Source: an uncultured Nostoc sp.
GTDB lineage: Bacteria; Cyanobacteriota; Cyanobacteriia; Cyanobacteriales; Nostocaceae
Assembly: GCF_937863485.1 (NCBI RefSeq)
Contig: NZ_CALMFY010000024.1
Span: 32,132 to 75,064, forward strand
DNA: 42,933 nucleotides
Reading direction: 5' to 3'
The notes beneath the pieces were generated by a model. That model made no database searches. It was not told where the DNA came from and was given only the letters and a program-made list of their open reading frames with translations. Numbering within the stretch: the first letter of the stretch is position 1; the number at the start of each line of letters is the position of its first letter. The translations under genes and the position numbers were made by a program. Below are positions 35,838 through 42,933 of the stretch, in pieces.

Positions 35838-36317
35838 CTATCGACTAATTTGCACTTCTTCTGCGACTCGTTTGAGGCGGCGCAGCTGGGATTGCATATC
35901 TTCTTTTGTCCAAGATGCAGCAAAGGTGTTAAAACCCCAACTAATTAAGGGGTTAGGGATATCGTACTCAAAGCGGTTGAGTAGAAGCGTTCCCTTTTCT
36001 GTGGGCTGACATTCCCAGCGATCGCGCCCGTGAAAAAATCCCTGAAATTCCCAGACTACCAAACCCGGTTGTCGTTCCACAACTACGCTATTCAACGTGG
36101 GTTTTAGTAGAGGAATTTGAATGATAAAACGACTTTGACTGCCGACATCGGTACTCCAAGCTTTGCCCACAGGTTCGCAACGGAGGACGGGGTTAAGCCA
36201 GCGGTGCATGAGAGCTAAATCGCTAATACAGTGCTCCACCACCGTAGCTGTTGCATTAATTTGAATCGATTGTGACAAAACTTGAGACATTCCACATCTT
36301 TGATGCTGTTGCTGCAA
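35838..36317 (-). CDS. SRPBCC (START-like) family protein
   Basis: A 159-aa helix-grip fold protein of the polyketide cyclase/dehydrase group. It has IQINATATVVEHCISDLALM at the first strand and helix, then WLNPVLRCEP, GSQSRFIIQIPLL and VVWEFQGFFHGRDRWE as beta strands, and a C-terminal helix GFNTFAASWTKEDMQSQLRR that covers the cavity. This fold binds hydrophobic ligands, and the ligand here is not known. The likely start is 36290 (MSQVLSQS), as the first nine residues from 36317 are Gln-rich and atypical. There is no operon partner. Confidence 0.82.
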   Translation of the reverse strand: MQQQHQRCGMSQVLSQSIQINATATVVEHCISDLALMHRWLNPVLRCEPVGKAWSTDVGSQSRFIIQIPLLKPTLNSVVVERQPGLVVWEFQGFFHGRDRWECQPTEKGTLLLNRFEYDIPNPLISWGFNTFAASWTKEDMQSQLRRLKRVAEEVQISR

Positions 36318-36490
36318 TTAGAGTAACGCAAAATTCGCCATTGCCAGTAGATTAAATCAAATATTTGGTAACAAAGTCAAAAATTACTCTTGATATCAAT
36401 GCCATAGATGTACGTTTTTACTGGTAAATTGATAGGCAAAACACTGACTCAGTGTTTGCGGCGAACATTTAAGCTTAATTCCCGAAAACC

Positions 36491-38143
36491 ATGAATACAA
36501 CTTGGCAAGGAATAACCCAGGTGATAGGAGTTGCTTTGTCCACGGGGGTGCAGCAATTTTTGGCACAATCGCCCAACCTGCAACTGGCGCAACCAGCAGT
36601 GAATCAAGGAATCGCTGATGTGCAAGGTATTGTTCAACAGTTGATTCTGTTTATACCCCGTCTGCTGGGGGCAGTGGCAATTTTGTTAGTAGGTTGGCTA
36701 ATTGCAGCGATCGCAGCGGCAGTGACGCGAGGAATCCTCAATCGCACAAACATAGATAACCGCATTGCCGCAGGGATAACGGGTCGTCAAGATGTTCCCC
36801 AAGTGGAGAAATTAATCTCCAGCTTGGTCTTTTGGAGCATTATTCTGTTGACGGCAGTAGCTGTTTTACAGACATTGGATCTGGAGATAGCGTCTCGACC
36901 CCTGAATAATTTTCTGAATCAACTTATTGGCTTTTTGCCAAAGTTGGTTGGTGCGGGAATCCTTTTGGTAACCGCCTGGTTTTTGGCGACCATTGTGAAG
37001 ATTATCACTGTGCGCTCATTACAGGCATTTAACCTGGATGAGCGTTTGAATCCAGAACCAGAAGACAGGGCACCCAGCCTGAATCAGGTGTCTCTGAGTC
37101 AGACGATTGGCAATGCTCTGTATTGGTTTATATTTTTACTGTTTCTCGCCCCAGTTTTAGATACTCTCGGACTACAGCAGGCTCTACAACCAGTACAAGC
37201 TCTAATTACAGAAGTTCTGCTAATTCTGCCAAACATTTTAGCGGCAATATTAATTGCTGTAGTTGGCTGGTTCATCGCTAATGTGGTGCGGCGGATTGTG
37301 ACAAACTTGCTGGTGACAACTGGCATCGACCGTTTAGGTAGTCGGTTGGGATTATCTGCGACTGCCGGGGTGCAACCTTTATCGAGTATTATCGGCACAA
37401 TTGTCTATGTTTTGATTTTAATTCCTGTAGCGATCGCAGCGCTGAATGCCTTGCGAATTGATGCGATATCAATACCTGCGATCGCAATGTTGCAACAGGT
37501 TCTCAACGCCCTCCCTGCCATCTTTACAGCTGTAGCAATTTTGATTGTTGCCTATTTCGTCGGGCGGTTTATTGCGGATCTGGTTACAAGTATCCTCACC
37601 AATTTAGGCTTTAATAACATTTTCACGATTTTGGGTTTGACAACACCTAGCAGACGAATCGTAGTTTCAACAGAACCAACAACCCCCCCGATTCCAAGCC
37701 GCACGCCGTCGGAAATTGCAGGCATTGTTGCCTTAGTAGGGATCATGCTGTTTGCCACGGTGGCGGCGGTGAATATCTTGAATATTCCAGCCCTGACTGC
37801 ATTAGTGTCTGGGATTGTGATCATATTCGGGCGGATTTTGGCAGGATTAGTAATATTTGCCATTGGCTTATTCCTGGCAAATCTGGCTTTTAACATCATT
37901 ACCAGTTCCGGCGAACGTCAAGCACAGATTTTGGGTCAAGTGGCGCGGATTGCCATCATTGCCTTAGTCTCTGCAATGGCACTGCAACAGATTGGAGTTG
38001 CCAGTGATATTGTGAATTTAGCCTTTGGACTTTTATTAGGTGCGATCGCAGTTGCTATTGCCCTAGCCTTTGGTCTTGGGGGGCGTGATATTGCACGAGA
38101 GCAAGTTCAAGAATGGCTAAACTCTTTCAAAGGTAGAAACTAA
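36491..38143 (+). CDS. MscS-family-like protein with conserved TM helices
   Basis: A 550-aa integral membrane protein with about ten hydrophobic helices. It shows four or five copies of the pattern (I/L)P.L.GA..IL..GW.(I/L)A......R..L (for example FIPRLLGAVAILLVGWLIAA, FLPKLVGAGILLVTAWFLAT and LILPNILAAILIAVVGWFIA). This is the conserved TM helix of mechanosensitive channel relatives common in cyanobacteria. The classical MscS pore helix and beta domain are not evident, so it may be a scaffold or an atypical channel. It ends GLGGRDIAREQVQEWLNSFK, which does resemble the MscS start of the beta domain (GLGxxD). The ATG is at 36491, and there is no near operon partner. Confidence 0.85.
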   Translation: MNTTWQGITQVIGVALSTGVQQFLAQSPNLQLAQPAVNQGIADVQGIVQQLILFIPRLLGAVAILLVGWLIAAIAAAVTRGILNRTNIDNRIAAGITGRQDVPQVEKLISSLVFWSIILLTAVAVLQTLDLEIASRPLNNFLNQLIGFLPKLVGAGILLVTAWFLATIVKIITVRSLQAFNLDERLNPEPEDRAPSLNQVSLSQTIGNALYWFIFLLFLAPVLDTLGLQQALQPVQALITEVLLILPNILAAILIAVVGWFIANVVRRIVTNLLVTTGIDRLGSRLGLSATAGVQPLSSIIGTIVYVLILIPVAIAALNALRIDAISIPAIAMLQQVLNALPAIFTAVAILIVAYFVGRFIADLVTSILTNLGFNNIFTILGLTTPSRRIVVSTEPTTPPIPSRTPSEIAGIVALVGIMLFATVAAVNILNIPALTALVSGIVIIFGRILAGLVIFAIGLFLANLAFNIITSSGERQAQILGQVARIAIIALVSAMALQQIGVASDIVNLAFGLLLGAIAVAIALAFGLGGRDIAREQVQEWLNSFKGRN

Positions 38144-38840
38144 AAGCTGATGAGGGCACAATTTCGTCTGTAAAGAAAGGAAAGTGTAGCCGTAAGCATC
38201 AATAGTGGAGAAAATCATCGGCAATTTTGCCTAAAAGGTTGAAAGTTAGAAGCTCAGAAACTCGGAGTTTGAGTATAGAACTTGACATTTCGAGTTCAGA
38301 AGCTCAAGTTCCGAGTTCAAAGGTCGAAGTTCCAAGTAAAAAGGTCGAAGTGCCGAGTAAAAAGGTCGAAGTGCCGAGTATCTACAATATTTTTGTAACT
38401 TGAAAAAATTAAATTAATAAATTTTCAAAGGGGATTTTTAGTGCCGTTAACTGCGATCGCGTTGAGGAAAGTTCTATCTCACAGTAGAGTAGGTTCATGG
38501 AACGGAGCAACTTAAATAGCTTTCTTTTAGCTTACACATAAAGTCAATTTTCACAACATCAAAGTATTGAATTATTGGTATAGCTTTTTGATTAGATGTT
38601 GGTTATTAATGTTGAGTTTTGTTCTGAAATCCAACTGACAGAGAGAGCGATCGTACTTAATGAGTCAAACTAGTCGGATAGTTTAGTTTTTTAAAGTAAT
38701 ATACACAACCGATATAAATTGATTACTATCTCTTTAACAATTTTGGAAGTAAATTCGTCATTAATGCTGAGGTGGTTCTCAGTTTTAGAAAGAGAAACTG
38801 GAACAAACACTCCACAGCAGAAATGAAAGGTTACTAAAAC
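38144..38840. other. Long gap with 21-bp tandem repeat
   Basis: No gene. 38235-38382 carries degenerate repeats of AAAAAGGTCGAAGTGCCGAGT (21 bp), best preserved at 38338-38379, with earlier diverged copies (CAAGTTCCGAGTTC, GAAGCTCAGAAACTCGGAG). The rest (38390-38840) is AT-rich and should hold the promoter of the following gene. A HIP1-like GCGATCGCG occurs near 38453. Confidence 0.6.
38235..38382 (+). repeat. Degenerate 21-bp tandem repeat
   Basis: The last units read AAAAAGGTCGAAGTGCCGAG twice, followed by TA. The earlier units diverge towards CTCAAGTTCCGAGTTCAAAGG. The length 21 is a multiple of 3, but no start or ribosome site supports translation. Confidence 0.7.
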
Positions 38841-39872
38841 ATGGATTTTATCAACCAAGCACAGAAGTTAGCAGATACGGTTAGAGATAAAGCTCAAGAA
38901 GTAGCCAACAATGTCGTAAACGGGATGGATGAGGTAGTTGATGGAATCAAAAACACTACTGCTGAGATGACTACTTCAAGTGTCCATGCAGTTAATGATT
39001 TACAAAGCTTGTCAACCATAGCAGCACAGTCAGGTTTTCAAACTGTTCAGAATGTTAGTAAAACATTTGCAGAAACTGCTGTTGGAGTTGCCGCATCTAG
39101 TATGGTTATGGCTGATGCTTTGCAAAATTTACCAAAGACAGCTGCCGAATTAGCCCAAGAGATGCCAAAGATTGCAAATAGGCTGAGATATCGTGCTGGT
39201 ATCCGAGTGGGAGATTTACCTCGGTCTGATGCAGATGTCATGAAGCTTTTTGAGAAAATTCCTGGCACATCAAAACTTGGAGCCAAAGAATATACAATTC
39301 GTCAATTTCTAAGAGATAAGCACGGTAGCCACATCAATCCACGTTCCCAAGGTGGATCGAATGCTGCTGATAATATCCTTTGGGAAGTAGGTGTTGACAA
39401 TCTCCGTCGAGGTGCCAAAGTAATGACTGTTGGCGAGCAGTTTTATATTCGGGTTTATAATGCGGTCGATTCTATTGTCAGCAATTCTGGAACAATCGCT
39501 AGACTTGGCATTACTGCAACGGGAACAGCTATTCTCACCCAGGTTGTAGTAACGGCAATTTCCTACTCTTTGGATCTTTATCGGGGCGATATTACTGTTG
39601 AAGAGTATAAAAATCTAATTTTTGAAGCAGCAAAGGCAGCAGGTATTGCTACACCAATTGTTTTTTTAGTCTTAGTGGCTGTATTAGCTTTATTTCCAGA
39701 ATTTACAGTCATTTTGTCAGCACCAGTGGTTGTCGCAGGCTTCAATGCTTTATTTAGTATTAGTATTGCTACACCGATCATTCAATCGCTAGTTCGTCAT
39801 GTCGAAGCTGGAGGTTTTGGGATAGAAGCTGCTGATGCTTACAAGAGTGCGTTTGATAGTTATGCGCTCTAA
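38841..39872 (+). CDS. HNH-like domain protein with C-terminal membrane helices
   Basis: A 343-aa protein. Residues 1-115 are amphipathic, Ala/Asn-rich helices (KLADTVRDKAQEVANNVVNG), like a coiled-coil or lipid-binding stalk. Residues 155-195 contain RDKHGSHINPRSQGGSNAAD, then NILWE and NLRRGAKVMT. The order H164-x-NPRSQGGSN..DNIxWE...N..RG matches the betaβα-metal core of some HNH nucleases, with H161/H164 as candidates for catalysis. Three hydrophobic segments follow at about 222-246, 266-290 and 292-312. A nuclease-like domain tied to a membrane is unusual. Options are a toxin or defence effector, an envelope protein with a degenerate HNH fold, or a phage-derived protein. It stands alone, with no immunity gene visible. 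Confidence 0.65.
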   Translation: MDFINQAQKLADTVRDKAQEVANNVVNGMDEVVDGIKNTTAEMTTSSVHAVNDLQSLSTIAAQSGFQTVQNVSKTFAETAVGVAASSMVMADALQNLPKTAAELAQEMPKIANRLRYRAGIRVGDLPRSDADVMKLFEKIPGTSKLGAKEYTIRQFLRDKHGSHINPRSQGGSNAADNILWEVGVDNLRRGAKVMTVGEQFYIRVYNAVDSIVSNSGTIARLGITATGTAILTQVVVTAISYSLDLYRGDITVEEYKNLIFEAAKAAGIATPIVFLVLVAVLALFPEFTVILSAPVVVAGFNALFSISIATPIIQSLVRHVEAGGFGIEAADAYKSAFDSYAL

Positions 39873-39906
39873 AATAAGCTGTTCCACATTATAAATTGCA
39901 TAATTA

Positions 39907-39927
39907 GGGTGGGTGTCTCGCCCACCC
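39907..39927. terminator. GC-rich hairpin after the HNH-like gene
   Basis: GGGTGGG (39907-39913) and CCCACCC (39921-39927) form a 7-bp stem about 35 bp after the stop. There is no T-run, so it may be a stability hairpin or a dispersed repeat of the GGGTGGGC...GCCCACCC type common in cyanobacteria. Confidence 0.45.
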
Positions 39928-40026
39928 GTAGCCAAAAGCGGGCTTTTCAGTCTATCTGACAAGATTGGATAATTTATTTGTTATAAATCCCTAAATAATC
40001 TATAAAATCAGGTGCAATCTTTATAG

Positions 40027-40482
40027 ATGGCAGAATATGACAACCTTTGTAAAATCCTCGCAGAAAAATATCCCCGTGATTTTACCCGTTGGTTATTAAA
40101 TCAAGAACCACGAACAATTGAAATCTTAAAAACCGAATTGAGCATCGAACCGATACGTGCTGATTCTGTGACATTTCTGCAAACAGAAAATCGGATTTTA
40201 CACCTGGAATTTCAAACCACAATCAAATCCCAAAAACCAATTTCTCTGCGGATGCTAGATTACTACGTCCGATTGACACGGACATATCAAGTTCCTGTTA
40301 CACAGGTAGTGATTTTCTTGCAAGAGACAAGTAACGAAATCGCTTTTACTGAAGAATATGTCAGCGAAGTTACAACCCACCGTTATCGAGTTATCCGAAT
40401 GTGGGAACAAGATTCAGCACTATTTCTTAGCAATCTAGCGTTATTACCTTTAGCACCGTTAACGCGAACAGATTCAGCCTAA
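40027..40482 (+). CDS. Rpn-type PD-(D/E)XK nuclease gene, part before the premature stop
   Basis: The first 151 codons of a gene of the Rpn/transposase_31-like group found in cyanobacteria in many copies. It opens MAEYDNLCKILAEKYPRDFT and has the core LHLEFQTTIKSQKPISLRML, with E-x-Q in place of the usual E-x-K, as in the Rpn family. DYYVRLTRTYQVPVTQVVIF follows. The frame ends at TAA 40480-40482 after TRTDSA. The sequence goes on in the same frame (ALLSQVAEEIAKIPDI), and GAA at that codon, giving the normal SAEALL, would restore it. These genes promote DNA breakage and recombination in the few tested cases. Confidence 0.8.
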   Translation: MAEYDNLCKILAEKYPRDFTRWLLNQEPRTIEILKTELSIEPIRADSVTFLQTENRILHLEFQTTIKSQKPISLRMLDYYVRLTRTYQVPVTQVVIFLQETSNEIAFTEEYVSEVTTHRYRVIRMWEQDSALFLSNLALLPLAPLTRTDSA

Positions 40483-40854
40483 GCGTTATTATCGCAGGTT
40501 GCTGAAGAAATTGCTAAAATTCCAGATATCGAGACAAGACAAAATACTGCTGCTTACACGGAGATTTTAGCAGGGTTGAAGTTTGAGAAAGATTTTATTC
40601 GTCAATTATTGCGGGAAGATATTATGCAAGAATCAGTGATTTATCAGGATATTTTGCAAAAGGGAGAACAAAAAGAAGCTTTTCGCTTCTTAAATCGTCA
40701 GTTAAATCGGCGATTTGGAGAAATCGATTCCTCAATATTCGAGAGAATTCGAGTCTTATCTACTGAAGAATTGGAACAATTAGGAGAAGAATTTTTAGAC
40801 TTTTCAAATATATCTGATTTAGTTACTTGGCTTGAGCAGAATACAAGTAGCTAA
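40483..40854 (+). pseudogene. Rpn-type gene, C-terminal part after in-frame TAA
   Basis: The same frame as 40027-40482. It starts ALLSQVAEEIAKIPDIETRQ, holds KDFIRQLLREDIMQES and then the DUF4351-like C-terminal region KEAFRFLNRQLNRRFGEID with EELEQLGEEFLDFSNISDLV. A Met at about 40624 could initiate a short DUF4351 peptide. Uninterrupted, the product would be about 275 aa, normal for the family. Confidence 0.8.
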
Positions 40855-41164
40855 AATAATTTATAATTTGTAATTACGAATTAGTTAAAGCCAGCTTAGT
40901 ACAGCGCGGTGGAAATAAACAATCCATTCCAAATCAACGAAACGCTTACGCTGTATTCATTTTGACTTTTGACTTTTGAACGCCAGTTGCTTCTCCTGTC
41001 GGAGACGCTGCGCGAACAAGTCGGCAGAGCCGCCCAACGCACTGGCTCCTTTTGACTTCCGCCTTGCGGTACTAGTCTCAACCTGAGAAGTAAGTGGGTG
41101 GATTGGGGGGTCTTCTAGGGATGAACATGGCTAACCAAACCTTTATTAACTTCACGTCTATGCA
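40855..41164. repeat. Gap with small dispersed repeat
   Basis: No gene. 40963-40980 has a TTGACTTTTGACTTTTG heptamer repeat. 40985-41070 is a repeat with CGGAGACGCTGCGCGAAC, GGCAGAGCCGCCCAACGC and TTCCGCCTTGCGG arms, related to the other dispersed palindromes in the window. Confidence 0.6.
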
Positions 41165-42646
41165 TCACTTTTTAAGTTTTACCTTGTGGCGCAATTCATC
41201 TTTAATGCGGTTGAGAATTGAAGTCTCATCCAGGTTTGCCAAAATCCGATTAATCACTGCTTTCGGCCCATCAGGCCCCCAAGTCGCGCCATTGGCTAAA
41301 TAAACTTTGGTAACTTGTCCAATCCCGTAAGAAGAAACACCAGCTACTCCCGCTTGCGTGAGTGCCACCGATATATAAGGGCCTAGCGCAGCACCTGCGG
41401 TAGCTGTTGCAGAGATACCAAGTAAAGTTTTTAATCCACTCAAGCCCAAATTTGCCAACAGTTCACTCGCACCAATTCCGCCCATACTCAGGGCGATTTT
41501 TTGTAGCAATTGTACAGCCCCGGCTTCGGTCATTGAGAAGCCATAGAGTTTAGATAAACCCAAAATCAGAGCAATATCAATGACCACACTACTGAGAATA
41601 TCTACCACAGTTAAAGGATTGAGTGCGATCGCTAATGCCTTAGTCATAACAGCCTTCCAAATCAACTGATTGGCATTCTGTTCCCGAATCATCAGTTTTC
41701 GCTCTATCAACTGCTCATTTACAATGTCGGCATAAAGCATAGTATTAAGAGCAACCAAAGCTTTGCCCTCACGATGCAGAATCTCCAAGATTTTCAGCTT
41801 GAGTTCCTCGACTTGGGCATTACCTGTACGCAACTGTATGCCCCTAGTACCATCAGAACGACGAATCGCCGTCTTCACCAATGGCGATGCCGCAGCCATG
41901 ACAATTTCTAGAGGTGTGAGTAATTCCCGCACCCTTTCATCCCGGATTTTGTGATAAATTGCCATCCGGTCTGCTTCTGGATACTGGTCTACTTTGTTGA
42001 ACACCAGAATGATCGGTTTACCTGCTTCCCGCAACTGAGAAAGGGCCATGTATTCTAGCTTTGTCATGTCGCCAGATATCACAAACAGAATCAGATCCGC
42101 AAGTTTTGCAATCTGTTCAGCTAACATGGCACGGGTTGCACCATCTACTTCATCTAACCCAGGAGTGTCAATTAATTCCACCTGCGATTGACCTACACCA
42201 GGCAGGGTGACTCGCAGAGCACGTTCAGTTTCCCCAATCGCTTCCTCACTAATACTCCAATTAACTGTTTGTGCAGTCCGGGTGACACCGTGCAGTGGCC
42301 CAGTTTCAAATACTGTTTGCCCAACCAAAGCATTGAGTAGCGAAGACTTACCACGTCCCACCATCCCAAAAGCCGCAATCTGTACCACCATGCGGTCTAA
42401 CTTCCCCAGCATGGTTTCCAAATCAGCAATTTCCGTCTCCAATCCGGTTTTCTCTTGGGGGGTGAGGTCAAGATTGGCTACCAAGTTTCGCAGCGCCGTT
42501 TGTGCTTGTTTATAATTCAGTTCCGTCTGAATATCTTCAAAACTGAAAATGGCACTATTCAATTCTTCCTCCCAGCTGAGAGAATTTGCGTCAGTGTTGG
42601 CAGAATCGCTTTGATCAGGTTCAGGCAAGGGCAATGTCGAAGTCAT
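41165..42646 (-). CDS. Dynamin/Era-like GTPase with membrane-associated C-terminal domain (DUF697-like)
   Basis: A 493-aa protein. The start is 42646 (MTSTLPLPEPDQSD), which follows the general acidic N-terminus of the family; a longer frame to 42859 includes translated heptamer repeat and is rejected. The GTPase domain has G1 GMVGRGKS (94-101), the switch Thr in GVTRTAQT, G3 DTPG (160-163) and G4 NKVD (217-220). Residues 310-450 are Ala/Leu-rich with several hydrophobic segments (VVDILSSVVIDIALILGLSK and others), as in DUF697 proteins. These GTPases sit at membranes in cyanobacteria and their role is unclear. The gene is alone on this strand. Confidence 0.88.
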   Translation of the reverse strand: MTSTLPLPEPDQSDSANTDANSLSWEEELNSAIFSFEDIQTELNYKQAQTALRNLVANLDLTPQEKTGLETEIADLETMLGKLDRMVVQIAAFGMVGRGKSSLLNALVGQTVFETGPLHGVTRTAQTVNWSISEEAIGETERALRVTLPGVGQSQVELIDTPGLDEVDGATRAMLAEQIAKLADLILFVISGDMTKLEYMALSQLREAGKPIILVFNKVDQYPEADRMAIYHKIRDERVRELLTPLEIVMAAASPLVKTAIRRSDGTRGIQLRTGNAQVEELKLKILEILHREGKALVALNTMLYADIVNEQLIERKLMIREQNANQLIWKAVMTKALAIALNPLTVVDILSSVVIDIALILGLSKLYGFSMTEAGAVQLLQKIALSMGGIGASELLANLGLSGLKTLLGISATATAGAALGPYISVALTQAGVAGVSSYGIGQVTKVYLANGATWGPDGPKAVINRILANLDETSILNRIKDELRHKVKLKK

Positions 42647-42773
42647 ATCAATTTGAGATTTGAATTTTAGGATTTTTAAATTAGCCCTGTCTCTTATCCT
42701 AGTTATTTTTAACAGGGGTTTGTGGAGATAAGGGAGCAGGGGGAGCAGTGGGACACAAGAGTGGAAGTCATTC

Positions 42774-42801
42774 GATTTTGGATTTTGGATTTTGGATTTT
42801 G
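42774..42801. repeat. GATTTTG heptamer tandem repeat
   Basis: Four perfect copies of the 7-bp unit GATTTTG. An inverted relative (CCAAAATCTAAAATCTAAAA) closes the window at 42913-42932. Short tandemly repeated heptamers are typical between genes in heterocystous cyanobacteria. Confidence 0.85.
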
Positions 42802-42933
42802 GATTGACCCCATGCATTAATGCAGGCGCTTGGATGATGAAATTTTTTGATTTATCCACGACTCTTGTCGCTTGCTCTGAACCTTTTTTTAGATTCTAGA
42901 TTTTAATTTAATCCAAAATCTAAAATCTAAAAT

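Noticed and set aside
37099..37899. Minus-strand genes within the MscS-like gene
   Set aside because: They are shadows of a gene with strong periodic hydrophobic helices on the plus strand.
42647..42859. Longer GTPase with an extra 71 residues
   Set aside because: The extension covers GATTTTG repeat and C-rich spacer sequence. The family-like start is at 42646.

Overview
This window is chromosomal DNA from a filamentous, heterocyst-type cyanobacterium, most likely Nostoc or a close relative. The signs are frequent HIP1 octamers (GCGATCGC), heptameric tandem repeats, small dispersed palindromic repeats of the Nostoc kind, a CYP110-like P450, the Ycf65/PSRP-3 ribosomal protein, and the cyanobacterial atpB-atpE (beta-epsilon) pair. 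The species cannot be fixed from the sequence alone.

Layout. (1) 1-5861 is an accessory block: a NACHT-type STAND NTPase (444-2009), a WD40 partner starting 1 bp after its stop and interrupted by an in-frame TAA (2011-3999), a Uma2 endonuclease-like gene on the minus strand, and a second shorter STAND NTPase (4611-5861) whose reading frame has absorbed three repeat-derived insertions. (2) 5902-17564 is a discrete mobile element of 11,663 bp. It has perfect 24-bp terminal inverted repeats, a flanking 6-bp direct repeat (TCTCCA), extra copies of the terminal motif inside both ends, two TniQ/TnsD-like target-selection genes, and an insertion point 34 bp beyond the 3' end of a tRNA-Ala(GGC) gene. 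Its cargo is a type I restriction-modification operon (hsdR, a HEPN-motif gene, hsdM, hsdS). No intact tnsA, tnsB or tnsC is visible. hsdR carries a frameshift and hsdS is out of frame at a C8 tract. (3) 17599-24813 is mostly core: tRNA-Ala, hisF, ruvB and a TPR protein, then a glycosyltransferase, an FkbM methyltransferase and a P450. (4) 24940-31599 holds a 41/42-bp tandem array, a HAD hydrolase, PSRP-3, a kinase-WD40 protein lacking the usual VAIK lysine, a flotillin-like protein and atpC. (5) 31600-42646 has atpD, a PEP-CTERM protein, a SirB1-type protein, a START-like protein, a MscS-type membrane protein, an HNH-like membrane protein, an Rpn-type nuclease gene broken by an in-frame TAA, and a membrane GTPase.

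How the parts work together. The first 17.5 kb looks like a defence and mobility island next to a tRNA. STAND NTPases sense and signal, the RM operon would methylate and restrict DNA, and the HEPN-motif protein could act as an RNase backup. The TniQ pair would have directed the element to the tRNA site. The missing core transposase makes the element either dependent on a relative elsewhere in the genome or a decayed remnant. Four genes here are broken by a single lesion each, two by nonsense codons and two by frameshifts, which fits relaxed selection on accessory genes or assembly error. The core genes (hisF, ruvB, atpD, atpC, PSRP-3) are intact.
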